Shown here one piece after another: positions 31,800 through 39,622 of a stretch of 64,000 nucleotides of DNA; position 1 is the stretch's first letter, and each line of letters opens with the position of its first letter. A model generated the notes under the pieces. The model saw nothing but the letters and a program-made list of their open reading frames with translations. It searched no databases and was not told the DNA's origin. The DNA comes from an uncultured Collinsella sp. GTDB lineage: Bacteria > Actinomycetota > Coriobacteriia > Coriobacteriales > Coriobacteriaceae. The position numbers and the translations under genes are program-made. The stretch is from positions 1 through 64,000 of the forward strand of contig UREE01000005.1 in the NCBI GenBank assembly GCA_900546825.1, written 5' to 3'.

Positions 31800-32501
31800 A
31801 TGATCGAGATGAACGCTGTAGTCGCTGCCACTGAGCTTGACGCGGCGCGTGACGCGGGTCGCGAGGGCGTGTCCGCGGGCTGGTGCGCGTGGAGCGTGGG
31901 CGATGCTTCGCTGACGTTTTCGCTGGTTGTGCGCCCCGATGTGAACATGCACGCCTTCCACGGCCTGCCGTTTGTGGCCGCGATGGGCATGATGGACGCG
32001 CTCGTGGGCACGGCTTCGACGCCGGGGTTGGGCCTTGCCGGTAAAGTGGGTATCCAGTGGCCGAGCGATATCGTGTGCGGTGCGCCTGCGTTTGAGACGT
32101 CGCTCGCGCGTGTTGCCGTGAACGGCGGTGCCGGTGCTGCGGGCATGTTTGCCGCGGTGACGGTTGATATTGAACGTGCGGCGCTGAGCGAGCTTGGCGT
32201 GGATATGGCCGACGAGGTGCTGGTCGAGGCATTGGCCACCGCCGTGCTGACCCGCGTGGACACCTGGGCGGTTGCCGCCAACACACCACAGGGCGCTGCC
32301 GGCCCGCTGGCTCCGGTGCTGGGCGAGTACTTTGACATGGTGCCACTGCTGGGTCGTCAGGTTGCGGCGGTGTCGCCCAGCGGCTTGCCGCTTGCGGTCG
32401 GTGTGTTTGCGGGCCTGGACATCTGGGGTCGCGCGACCATCAAGACCGATGCCGGCGAGCAGGAGTTTCCGCCCGAGGCCGTACGGATTCGCGGACTGTA
32501 A
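31800..32501 (+). CDS. Divergent biotin/lipoate protein ligase-like protein
   Basis: A 233-residue protein with the layout of a biotin protein ligase catalytic domain and a small C-terminal domain. VGIQWPSDIVCGA stands where ligases have K-W-P-N-D, SLTFSLVVRP resembles the strand after the biotin loop, and WGRATIKTDAGEQEFPPEAV resembles the BPL C-terminal domain. The usual GRGRxGR biotin-loop motif is not recognisable (GVSAGWCAW is in its place), and there is no DNA-binding domain. It is therefore either a diverged BirA or a protein that lost ligase activity. The ATG overlaps the folP-folK stop by one base, so it is coupled to it. Confidence 0.6.
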   Translation: MIEMNAVVAATELDAARDAGREGVSAGWCAWSVGDASLTFSLVVRPDVNMHAFHGLPFVAAMGMMDALVGTASTPGLGLAGKVGIQWPSDIVCGAPAFETSLARVAVNGGAGAAGMFAAVTVDIERAALSELGVDMADEVLVEALATAVLTRVDTWAVAANTPQGAAGPLAPVLGEYFDMVPLLGRQVAAVSPSGLPLAVGVFAGLDIWGRATIKTDAGEQEFPPEAVRIRGL

Positions 32502-32599
32502 CGCGAGGTGCCCGCGCTCAAAGATAGCGATGACAACGAAGCCCTCTTCGGCCTGTGCTGGGGAGGGTCTTGTTGTCTGGGGAATGGGTTGTCAGCACC

Positions 32600-32640
32600 C
32601 TATTCCTCAAAACTGAAAATCTTTCGATTTTGAGGAATAG
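32600..32640. repeat. 41-bp CTATTCCTCAAAA palindrome, copy 1
   Basis: CTATTCCTCAAAA, 15-bp centre, exact complement. About 110 bp before the AAA ATPase gene. Confidence 0.9.
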
Positions 32641-32685
32641 AATTAAGCCAGCTCGGCCTTTAACGAGGTATATTCGTTGCAGAGT

Positions 32686-32726
32686 CTATTCCTCAAAACT
32701 GAATAATTTTCGTTTTTGAGGAATAG
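32686..32726. repeat. 41-bp CTATTCCTCAAAA palindrome, copy 2
   Basis: Same arms as copy 1, starting 86 bp later and ending 26 bp before the ATPase ATG. Confidence 0.9.
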
Positions 32727-32752
32727 CGATAGAAGACCGCAGGGAGGCACCA

Positions 32753-33949
32753 ATGAAACTCATCAATAGAACGTCATATATGGACACGTTGACGAGCCTT
32801 ATTGGCGTACCGGACATCAAGGTCATAACGGGCATTCGCCGTAGCGGTAAGTCAAAATTGCTCGAGGCCCTCCGCGATTACGTGGAGGCAAATCTGTCCA
32901 ATTCGAATGTCATCCATATCAATTACAACCTCGACGAGTTCGAGGGCCTGCTCGAATATCATGCCCTGCTCGCCTATGTGAAAGAGCATCGAGTGTCCGA
33001 CAAGCAAAACTTCCTGCTTATCGACGAGGTTCAGATGTGCGACGGCTTTGAACGCGCGATCAACAGCCTCCATGCATCCGAGCAGTACGACATCTTCATC
33101 ACCGGATCGAACGCCTTTTTGCTGTCGAGCGATCTGTCGACGCTCTTTACGGGGCGCACGTTCGAGATCGAGGTTTTCCCATTCTCGTTTGAGGAGTATC
33201 GCTTTTATAGTGACGAGGGCGAGGTCGATCGCGACTTCGATGAGTACGCGAGAACCGGCGGTATGTCCGGCTCTTACCCTTATCCACTGCAGGAGCAGCG
33301 CTACCAATATCTCTCCAATGTCTTCAAAACGCTCATCGTGAGGGATATCGTGCAGCGGCATAACGTGAGAAACGAATCGGCACTGCTGCGCATTGCCGAT
33401 TACATGATGGACAACGTCTCCAACATAACGTCGGCACGCAACATTACAGATGTTTTGAATGCGGATGGGCTAAAGATTACGAACAAGACGGTCGGCACGT
33501 ACATGGGGTACCTGTGCGATGCGTTTGCCTTCTATAAAGTTCGTCGGTACGACATTCGCGGCAAAAAATACCTTAAGAGCGGCGAGAAGTATTACCTGGC
33601 AGACCACGCGTTCAAATACGCACTGCTTGGTACACGTGATATGGATTGGGGACGCGTATACGAGAACATGGCGGCCATCGAGCTGCTGCGCCGCGGATAC
33701 GAGGTATACGTCGGTGTGCTCTATAAAAAGGAAATAGACTTTGTAGCAATCAAGCGAAGCGAGAAGCTCTACATTCAGGTGAGCGACGACATCAGCTCGG
33801 ATAAGACGTTTGAACGCGAGATTTCGCCACTGCTGAGCATTGGCGATGCGTATCCCAAGATGATTCTTGCCCGCACACATCACGAGGCCACGGATCGCGA
33901 TGGGGTGCAGATCGTGGACCTGGCGAGGTGGTTGTGCGGCGAGGCTTAG
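32753..33949 (+). CDS. AAA ATPase with DUF4143
   Basis: A 398-residue AAA_14/DUF4143 protein. The Walker A is GIRRSGKS (27-34), Walker B is FLLIDEVQ, and ITGSNAFLLSSDLSTLFTGR follows the sensor pattern of the family. The C-terminal half (about 200-390) holds the DUF4143 winged/nuclease-like region with ENMAAIELLRRGYEVYVG and KKEIDFVAIK, the latter resembling a restriction-endonuclease-fold strand. Function in this large family is unknown. It is single, AT-richer than its neighbours, and bracketed by three near-identical palindromes, which suggests acquisition or movement as a unit. GGGAGG precedes the ATG. Confidence 0.85.
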   Translation: MKLINRTSYMDTLTSLIGVPDIKVITGIRRSGKSKLLEALRDYVEANLSNSNVIHINYNLDEFEGLLEYHALLAYVKEHRVSDKQNFLLIDEVQMCDGFERAINSLHASEQYDIFITGSNAFLLSSDLSTLFTGRTFEIEVFPFSFEEYRFYSDEGEVDRDFDEYARTGGMSGSYPYPLQEQRYQYLSNVFKTLIVRDIVQRHNVRNESALLRIADYMMDNVSNITSARNITDVLNADGLKITNKTVGTYMGYLCDAFAFYKVRRYDIRGKKYLKSGEKYYLADHAFKYALLGTRDMDWGRVYENMAAIELLRRGYEVYVGVLYKKEIDFVAIKRSEKLYIQVSDDISSDKTFEREISPLLSIGDAYPKMILARTHHEATDRDGVQIVDLARWLCGEA

Positions 33950-33954
33950 CAAAA

Positions 33955-34003
33955 AATCCTATTCCTCAAAACTGAAAAATTTTCGATTTTGAGGAATAGG
34001 ATT
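33955..34003. repeat. CTATTCCTCAAAA palindrome, copy 3
   Basis: Same arms extended to AATCCTATTCCTCAAAA and complement; starts 5 bp after the ATPase stop codon and could also act as a terminator. Confidence 0.9.
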
Positions 34004-34034
34004 GGAGGCTGGTTGCTGCGACCTGGCGTTTACT

Positions 34035-34808
34035 CTATCCCAGCTCCTGCATGCGGCGGTAGATTTCGCAGATGCCCTTGATGGTGAGTTGCCCGTCGAC
34101 CACGTCGAAGGCATCGGTCGAATCGGCGACAATGCCGGCGAGACCGCCCGTGGCGATAACGGTGGCATCCTCGCGGCCCAGTTCGCGCTTCATGCGAGCG
34201 ACCAGGCCCTCGGCCATGGCGGCGGCGCCCATCACGGCGCCGACCTTGATGCATTCCTCGGTGTCGCGGCCGATGGCGTGCTCGGGCGCCTCGAGCGGAA
34301 CGCTGGCGAGCTTGGCGGCTCGGGCGGCGAGCGCGTCCATGGAGATGCGGATGCCCGGCGCAATCGCTCCGCCAATGTAATAGCCGTCCTCGTCGATGAC
34401 GTCGATATTGGTTGCGGTGCCAAAGTCCACCACGATCGCCGGGGCGCCGTAGAAGGTCTCGGCAGCGACGGCGTTGGCGATGCGGTCGGCACCAACGGCC
34501 TGGGGGCGCGCCGCCCGCAGCTTGGTCACCGCGGCCGTCTGTGGCCCAATGACGATGGCGTCTGCCGCGATGCGGTCGGCCACGGCGTGCCACTCGCGCG
34601 AGAGCTGCGGCACCACGCCCGCAAAGGCGATCGCGTCGACCGCGCCGAGCGAGAGGTCGTACATCTTAAAGAAGCCCATCAGGCGCACGTGGATCTCATC
34701 GGCGGTGTAGGAGCGGTCGGTGGGCATGCGCCACGACTGCACCAGCTTGTCTCCGTCAAACAGGCCCATGGCCGTCTGCGTGTTTCCCATATCGATAGCG
34801 AGCAGCAT
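34035..34808 (-). CDS. coaX: Type III pantothenate kinase
   Basis: CoaX phosphorylates pantothenate, the first step of CoA synthesis. The 257-residue length fits the family. Motifs of the ASKHA fold are present: LLAIDMGNTQTAMGLF, the GADRIANAVAA segment, VVDFGTATNIDVID and GGAIAPGIRISMDAL. GGGAG lies just before the minus-strand ATG at 34808. The longer upstream frame runs through the tRNA gene and is not real. It is convergent with the AAA ATPase, with palindrome copy 3 between them. Confidence 0.94.
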   Translation of the reverse strand: MLLAIDMGNTQTAMGLFDGDKLVQSWRMPTDRSYTADEIHVRLMGFFKMYDLSLGAVDAIAFAGVVPQLSREWHAVADRIAADAIVIGPQTAAVTKLRAARPQAVGADRIANAVAAETFYGAPAIVVDFGTATNIDVIDEDGYYIGGAIAPGIRISMDALAARAAKLASVPLEAPEHAIGRDTEECIKVGAVMGAAAMAEGLVARMKRELGREDATVIATGGLAGIVADSTDAFDVVDGQLTIKGICEIYRRMQELG

Positions 34809-35004
34809 GTCTACTCCCGGTGTCGGCATAAAAGGACGCGCACCATTGTATACGTGCCGTCGACGGCGCTCGGCTGCGATTCGTTTACGGTGATAGGGGC
34901 TGAGGGGTTTAAATATGAAGGAATTATGCTCTACGAGATTTTCCTTGCCGTTTACCGAACTCCCACGTAATATTCTTTCTTGCGCACATGAGGCGCCCAG
35001 ACAT

Positions 35005-35081
35005 TGCGGGGTGGAGCAGTCTGGTAGCTCGCCGGGCTCATAACCCGGAGGTCGTAGGTTCAAATCCTGCCCCCGCGACCA
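35005..35081 (+). tRNA. Initiator tRNA-Met (anticodon CAT)
   Basis: A 77-nt cloverleaf ending in an encoded CCA. The anticodon loop is CTCATAA, flanked by three G-C pairs (GGG/CCC), the mark of initiator tRNA. The D arm is GAGCAGTCTGGTAGCTC and the T arm is GTAGG-TTCAAAT-CCTGC. The first base pair is T-G rather than a Watson-Crick pair, also in line with an initiator. Confidence 0.95.
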
Positions 35082-35090
35082 AGAACTTGC

Positions 35091-35121
35091 AGCTCGTCGG
35101 CCTAGCCGGCGAGCTTTTTTG
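35091..35121 (+). terminator. Terminator after the tRNA
   Basis: AGCTCGTCGGC pairs with GCCGGCGAGCT, followed by six T. Confidence 0.9.
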
Positions 35122-35171
35122 TTATTCCGGGACCGTGTTTTTCGGTCCAATTCTCAGCCTCTCAAACAAAA

Positions 35172-35226
35172 TCTCGATCTGTAACATCTAGACCCGATTT
35201 GGGCGGCTAGGTGTTACAGATTGAGA
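35172..35226. repeat. 55-bp palindromic repeat, copy d
   Basis: TCTCGATCTGTAACA, 25-bp centre with its own CTAG..CCC/GGG..CTAG pairing, TGTTACAGATTGAGA. Confidence 0.9.
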
Positions 35227-35252
35227 TGTTGAGTCCCCGCCTGGACGGTTTG

Positions 35253-35307
35253 TCTAAATCTGTAACACGAGGGATGGATTTTGCCGAGTAACTGTTACAG
35301 ATTGAGA
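35253..35307. repeat. 55-bp palindromic repeat, copy e
   Basis: Left arm TCTAAATCTGTAACA, right arm TGTTACAGATTGAGA; starts 81 bp after copy d. Confidence 0.9.
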
Positions 35308-35333
35308 TTTTCTGCCGGGACGGTTTTGGTTTG

Positions 35334-35343
35334 TCTCGATCTG
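35334..35343. repeat. Truncated 55-bp repeat (first 10 bp only)
   Basis: TCTCGATCTG begins exactly 81 bp after copy e, then the match stops and a membrane-protein reading frame begins. Confidence 0.65.
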
Positions 35344-35350
35344 CTCCAAT

Positions 35351-35575
35351 GTGCCCTGCGTCTTTATGGGTCTTGCCACGTCGTTCTTCACGTTTATGCT
35401 GCAGCAGCCGATCAACTTTGGCCACCTCTTCGCATTCTGGGCCTTTGGAATCGCGCTCGCGGTTTGCCTGGTTATGTCGGGAATGCTCGTGTGCTCGGCA
35501 ATCTTTGGAAAAGAGCGCGCTATTCAGGCGCTTACGCCGCTCGATGTGCTCGGGGCGCAGCAGAACCATAAATAA
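35351..35575 (+). pseudogene. Small membrane protein or 3' remnant of a membrane-protein gene
   Basis: 74 codons with two hydrophobic stretches (GLATSFFTFMLQQPINFG and FGIALAVCLVMSGMLVCSAIF) and a polar tail ending in QQNHK. It begins with GTG or directly at the point where a 55-bp repeat is cut off, and no ribosome binding site is visible. That suggests the 5' part of a longer gene was lost. It could also be an intact small DUF2798-like protein. I do not recognise it with confidence. Confidence 0.45.
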
Positions 35576-35592
35576 GAAAAACTCGATTATCA

Positions 35593-35628
35593 GGGGGGCG
35601 GACGCCGTGAAGCACACCGCCCCCCCCT
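35593..35628 (+). terminator. G-run/C-run hairpin after the remnant
   Basis: GGGGGGCGG pairs with CCGCCCCCC around a 15-nt loop; there is no T run. The remaining DNA to 35833 shows no gene; AAAGGAGG directly precedes the next ATG. Confidence 0.5.
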
Positions 35629-35833
35629 GTACGTGTGGCGCCAGGGCCATGCGCTCGAAAGCGTTGTCCAAACGCATGGTTCATCCGCACAAAGCCCGTG
35701 GTCGCTATAGGCAAACATCGGTGCGCCTGCACATGGTTTTGGGCCTGTTTTCGAGCGAAAGTATGGCTGTCGATACGCATGCAATTCGCATGAAGTCCGG
35801 GCTCATCCAAGAGCCCTATAAAGGAGGATTCGC

Positions 35834-37339
35834 ATGAAACAGTTAGAGACCGACGTCGTTGTCGTCGCCGCGGGTCTGAGCGGCCTTGCCGCAGCGGTCG
35901 CTGCAGCCGAGGCGGGCGCTCGCGTCATTGCCCTGGAGAAGGCCCCCATTACCGGTGGCGCCGCCAACATGGGCATGGGACCTGCCGCCGCTGGCTCTCC
36001 GCTTCAGAAGGCCTCGATGATCGAGGTCACGCCCGGCGAGCTCTTCCGTCGCCATATGTTCTACACCCATTATCAGGTCGATGCCCGCCTGGTGCGCGAC
36101 TACTACTTTAAGTCGGGCGATACCATCGCATGGCTGCAGGACATGGGCGTGGAGTTCAACTCCGTGCGCCCGGCATTCCGTGCTCGTGAGCGCACACGCG
36201 CCTATTCCGACGGCGAGTACACCTGGCATGTCGTGCAGCCCGAGGATGGCTCGGAACCCGGCCCTCGCGCGGCGACCACGATGACCAAGCGCATGACCGA
36301 GCGCGCTCAGGACCTGGGCGTCGAGTTTATGTTCGAGTGCCCGGGCACCGGCCTTATCAAGGGCGAGGACGGCGCCATCTGCGGCGTGACCGCCAAGGAC
36401 AAGGACGGCGAGGAGTACCAGATCTCGTGCAAGTCCGCGATCGTCGCCACGGGTGGCTTTGGCCACAACGCCAAGCTCATCAAGGAGAAGCTCGACTTTG
36501 AGTGGGGTACCGACCTGTTCTCGTTTGCCATTCCGGGCATGGACGGCGACGGCATCAACATGTGCCACGAAGTCGGCGGCGGCCACACCCCGGTGACCAT
36601 GGAGCTCATGTACCAGATCCCCGACAACATGAACCACTTCTATGTTGAGGGCGCATTCCGTCAGCCGTGCTACTGGTGCAACCGCCTGGGCGAGCGCTTT
36701 ATGCCGGAGGACGAGATCTTCAACACCACCTTTGTCGGCAATGCCATCAACCATCTTCCCGGCAAGGTCGCCTATGCCATCTTTGATTCCCGCATGCTCA
36801 AGCACTGGAAGAAGGATGGTCCGGATATCGTCAGCCACGTTCATCCGCACGACCTGTACGACGGCTTTGAGGAGCAGTGGAACCGCGACCTGGAGGCTGG
36901 CTACCCGGCAATCTGCCAGGCCGATACGCTGGAGGAACTTGCCGAGAAGGCGGGTATCGATGTTGAGGGCCTGCTCGCCAATGTCGACGAGTACAACGAG
37001 ATGTGCGACAACGGCTGGGACGACATCTTTGAGAAAGAGCGCGAGTTTATGAAGCCGCTCGAGAAGGGCCCCTTCTATTGCTGCAAGCAGTACTGTGGCG
37101 CCTACGGCACCCTGGGCGGCGTGCTCATCAACCACAAGATGGAGGTCATGACCGACGATTACGAGGTCATCCCCGGCCTGTACTGCGTTGGCACCGATGC
37201 CTGCACCATCTATGGCGACTCCTATAACTACTGCATTCCGGGTAACACCATGGGCTTCTGCCTTAACTCGGGTCGCATCGCCGGTGAAAACGCCGCCGCA
37301 GCCCTCTTTGAGGACGCCGGCGACGAGGAGTGGTCGTAA
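35834..37339 (+). CDS. FAD-dependent oxidoreductase (fumarate reductase/FAD_binding_2 family), cytosolic
   Basis: A 501-residue flavoprotein related to fumarate reductase flavoprotein and flavocytochrome c. The N-terminal FAD site reads VVVVAAGLSGLAAAVAAAEAG; the second Gly of the usual GxGxxG is Ala. Further motifs are LEKAPITGGAANMG, AIVATGGFGHN and the C-terminal GLYCVGTDACTIYGDSYNY, NTMGFCLNSGRIAG. There is no Tat or Sec signal and no haem motif, unlike many coriobacterial relatives, so it should be cytosolic and take electrons from a partner, possibly the Fe-S proteins encoded next. The substrate is unknown. A strong AAGGAGG site precedes the ATG. Confidence 0.87.
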   Translation: MKQLETDVVVVAAGLSGLAAAVAAAEAGARVIALEKAPITGGAANMGMGPAAAGSPLQKASMIEVTPGELFRRHMFYTHYQVDARLVRDYYFKSGDTIAWLQDMGVEFNSVRPAFRARERTRAYSDGEYTWHVVQPEDGSEPGPRAATTMTKRMTERAQDLGVEFMFECPGTGLIKGEDGAICGVTAKDKDGEEYQISCKSAIVATGGFGHNAKLIKEKLDFEWGTDLFSFAIPGMDGDGINMCHEVGGGHTPVTMELMYQIPDNMNHFYVEGAFRQPCYWCNRLGERFMPEDEIFNTTFVGNAINHLPGKVAYAIFDSRMLKHWKKDGPDIVSHVHPHDLYDGFEEQWNRDLEAGYPAICQADTLEELAEKAGIDVEGLLANVDEYNEMCDNGWDDIFEKEREFMKPLEKGPFYCCKQYCGAYGTLGGVLINHKMEVMTDDYEVIPGLYCVGTDACTIYGDSYNYCIPGNTMGFCLNSGRIAGENAAAALFEDAGDEEWS

Positions 37340-37407
37340 CACCGTAGCTATTCGCGTCTGCAGACACCAACGCGTTGGGTGCAGGCGGGGATTTGCCCTA
37401 CAAGCGA

Positions 37408-37442
37408 GGCGCTCGGGATCACTTTGGTCCCGGGCGCCTTTC
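37408..37442 (+). terminator. Terminator-like hairpin between the FAD reductase and the Fe-S oxidoreductase
   Basis: GGCGCTCGGGA pairs with TCCCGGGCGCC around a 9-nt loop, then TTTCT. Confidence 0.7.
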
Positions 37443-37472
37443 TGGACAAGAGCGACGTTTTGAGGGGAACGA

Positions 37473-39605
37473 ATGAAGCTAACGATTAATGGAGCCGAGG
37501 TCGAGGCGCGCGAGGGGCAAAATGTCCTTGAAGCCGCGCTCGATGCCGGTATCTATATTCCGCATCTGTGCAAACATCCCGATCTTGAGGCCGTCGGCGG
37601 ATGCCGTCTGTGCATGGTCGAGATCGATGGCCAAGACGAGCCGGTGTGTGCCTGCAAGACGCAGGTTGCCGAGGGAATGGTCGTCAACACGACAGGCGAG
37701 CAGGCCGAGCGCGTGCGCAAGCTGGCAATGGAGCTTATCTTGGCCACGCATCCCGCCGATTGCACCGGCTGCCCCAAGTACGGCAAGTGCGAGCTGCAGT
37801 CTATGTATCAGTACCTGGGTGTTTCGCCTGCGCGCTGGCGCACCAAGAGCCGTCCGGTCGCCACGGACGAATCGAACCCGCTGATCACCCATATGTTCAC
37901 CCGCTGCATTCGGTGCGGTCGCTGCGTGCGCGCCTGCCGCGAGCTGCGCGGCGCCGGCGTCTTGGACTATCAGCGCACTGAGGACGGCATTCGCATTGGT
38001 ACGGACGGCAGCGTGAGCCTGCAAGAGGCGGGTTGCCGTTTTTGCGGGGCCTGCATCGAGGTGTGCCCCACGGGCTCGATCGTCGACACGCTCAATATGT
38101 TTGACGAGAACAAGTCGTATGCCGATAACGTGGTCCCCTGTCGCTCGGGCTGTCCCGCTCATGTGGATATCCCGCGCTACCTGCGGCATATTCGCAACGG
38201 TGAGTACACCCGCGCCGCCGCGGTGGTGCGCGAGAAGGTCCCGTTCCCCGAGAGCCTGGGCGACATTTGCGTCCATAACTGCCAGGATGCCTGCAAGCGC
38301 AACGAGCTCAACGGCACGCCGGTTTCGGTTTGCCGACTTAAGCGCGCTGCTGCCGTGCGCGATACGGGCGACTGGAAGGCAAATGTACGCCATGAGCCGC
38401 TGAGCGGCAAACGCGTCGCCGTTGTGGGCGCCGGCCCCGCCGGCCTGACCGCCGCGCTCTATTGCGCCGAGAAGGGCCACAAGGTCGTGGTGTTCGAGGC
38501 CAACGAGAAAGTCGGCGGCCAGATGCGCTACGGCATTCCGGCATATCGCCTGCCCGATGCCACAGTTGACGCCGAGGTCGCGACGATTTTGGAAATCGCC
38601 CAGGGTGATGACGCCGAGCCGCGCATTGAGTTGCGCTGTGGCGAGCGCATCGCCGAGCCGCAGGCGCTTTTGGAGCAGGGCTTCGATGCCGTGCTGGTTG
38701 CGGTGGGTACCCATGACGGAACGGTACTCCCCATGCCCGGTCACGACCTCGAAGGCGTGCTGCGCAACACCGATTTTTTGAAGGCCGCCCGCGTGGGCAG
38801 CGCTCCCGATCTTTCGGGCAAGCGCGTTGTGGTGCTTGGCGGCGGCAACGTGGCGTACGACTGCGCCCGCACCGCCGTACGTCTGGGCGCCGCATCGGTC
38901 GATGTTGCCTGCCTTGAGGCCCAGGACGCGATGACCTCGACGTCCGAGGAGCGTGCCGAAGCCGCCGAGGAAGGCGTGGTGCTGCACGATGCCTATGCTT
39001 TTACCAGCATCAACGAGACCGAGGACGGTTCGGGCAAGGTCGGTTCCATAACGATCCACAAGATTGAGCGCTTCTACTTTGACGAGAACCACCGCGCCGT
39101 CACCGAGCTCCTGGACGGCGGCGAGAAGACTATCGATGCCGACTGCGTGATCTTTGCCGTGGGCCAAAAGCCCGAGGGTACGGCCCAGATGGGCCTTGAG
39201 CTTACGCATGGCCCGTATATCGTGGCCGATGCCGAGGGCAGGACGAGCGTTGAGGGCGTTTGGTCGGCGGGCGACTGCGTGACGGGTACCAAATCGGTGA
39301 TTGCGGCAATCGCTGCGGGCCGCACATGTGCCTCGGCAATCGATCGCGCTTTGGGTGGCGATGGCGACATCGACGAGGAACTGACCGAGCATGATGCTCC
39401 CGAGCAGTGGATCGGGCATGCCCCCGAGGGCTTCTACGACGATGCCGTGCAGCCCCAATTTGTCGATGCCCAGACGCGTAAGGACAACTTCGATACGTTT
39501 GAGTGCCCCTATACCGACCATGAGGCAACGTGCGAGGCGAGCCGCTGCCTGCAGTGCGATTTGCGCCTAACGATCAGCACGCCGCGCCTGTGGAACGAGT
39601 ACTAG
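37473..39605 (+). CDS. NuoG-like Fe-S domain fused to a GltD-like FAD/NAD(P) oxidoreductase
   Basis: A 710-residue chimera. Residues 1-75 form a [2Fe-2S] ferredoxin domain (HLCKHPDLEAVGGCRLCMVE...CACKTQV). Then comes the NuoG-type His-Cys cluster (THPADCTGCPKYGKCELQ) and two [4Fe-4S] motifs (CIRCGRCVRACRELRG and CRFCGACIEVCPTGS). From about 230 the chain is GltD-like: Cys cluster VVPCRSGCPAHVDIPRYLRH, FAD site VAVVGAGPAGLTAALYCAE, NAD(P) site VVVLGGGNVAYDCARTA and a C-terminal CSAIDRAL region. This should pass electrons between NAD(P)H, FAD and a chain of Fe-S centres. It begins with no overlap to the previous gene and is followed 17 bp later by the NuoF-like gene. Confidence 0.87.
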   Translation: MKLTINGAEVEAREGQNVLEAALDAGIYIPHLCKHPDLEAVGGCRLCMVEIDGQDEPVCACKTQVAEGMVVNTTGEQAERVRKLAMELILATHPADCTGCPKYGKCELQSMYQYLGVSPARWRTKSRPVATDESNPLITHMFTRCIRCGRCVRACRELRGAGVLDYQRTEDGIRIGTDGSVSLQEAGCRFCGACIEVCPTGSIVDTLNMFDENKSYADNVVPCRSGCPAHVDIPRYLRHIRNGEYTRAAAVVREKVPFPESLGDICVHNCQDACKRNELNGTPVSVCRLKRAAAVRDTGDWKANVRHEPLSGKRVAVVGAGPAGLTAALYCAEKGHKVVVFEANEKVGGQMRYGIPAYRLPDATVDAEVATILEIAQGDDAEPRIELRCGERIAEPQALLEQGFDAVLVAVGTHDGTVLPMPGHDLEGVLRNTDFLKAARVGSAPDLSGKRVVVLGGGNVAYDCARTAVRLGAASVDVACLEAQDAMTSTSEERAEAAEEGVVLHDAYAFTSINETEDGSGKVGSITIHKIERFYFDENHRAVTELLDGGEKTIDADCVIFAVGQKPEGTAQMGLELTHGPYIVADAEGRTSVEGVWSAGDCVTGTKSVIAAIAAGRTCASAIDRALGGDGDIDEELTEHDAPEQWIGHAPEGFYDDAVQPQFVDAQTRKDNFDTFECPYTDHEATCEASRCLQCDLRLTISTPRLWNEY

Positions 39606-39622
39606 GAAAGGAGCGATAACCC

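Noticed and set aside
32600..32726. Two identical 41-bp repeats with a 45-bp spacer as a CRISPR
   Set aside because: Only two units, each a complete palindrome, with a third copy on the other side of the ATPase gene.
35005..35081. Integrase attachment site at the tRNA
   Set aside because: No repeat of the tRNA 3' end and no integrase gene lie nearby in the window.
37479..39521. 680-residue open frame on the minus strand
   Set aside because: Shadow of the NuoG-GltD chimera; no family motifs and no ribosome binding site.
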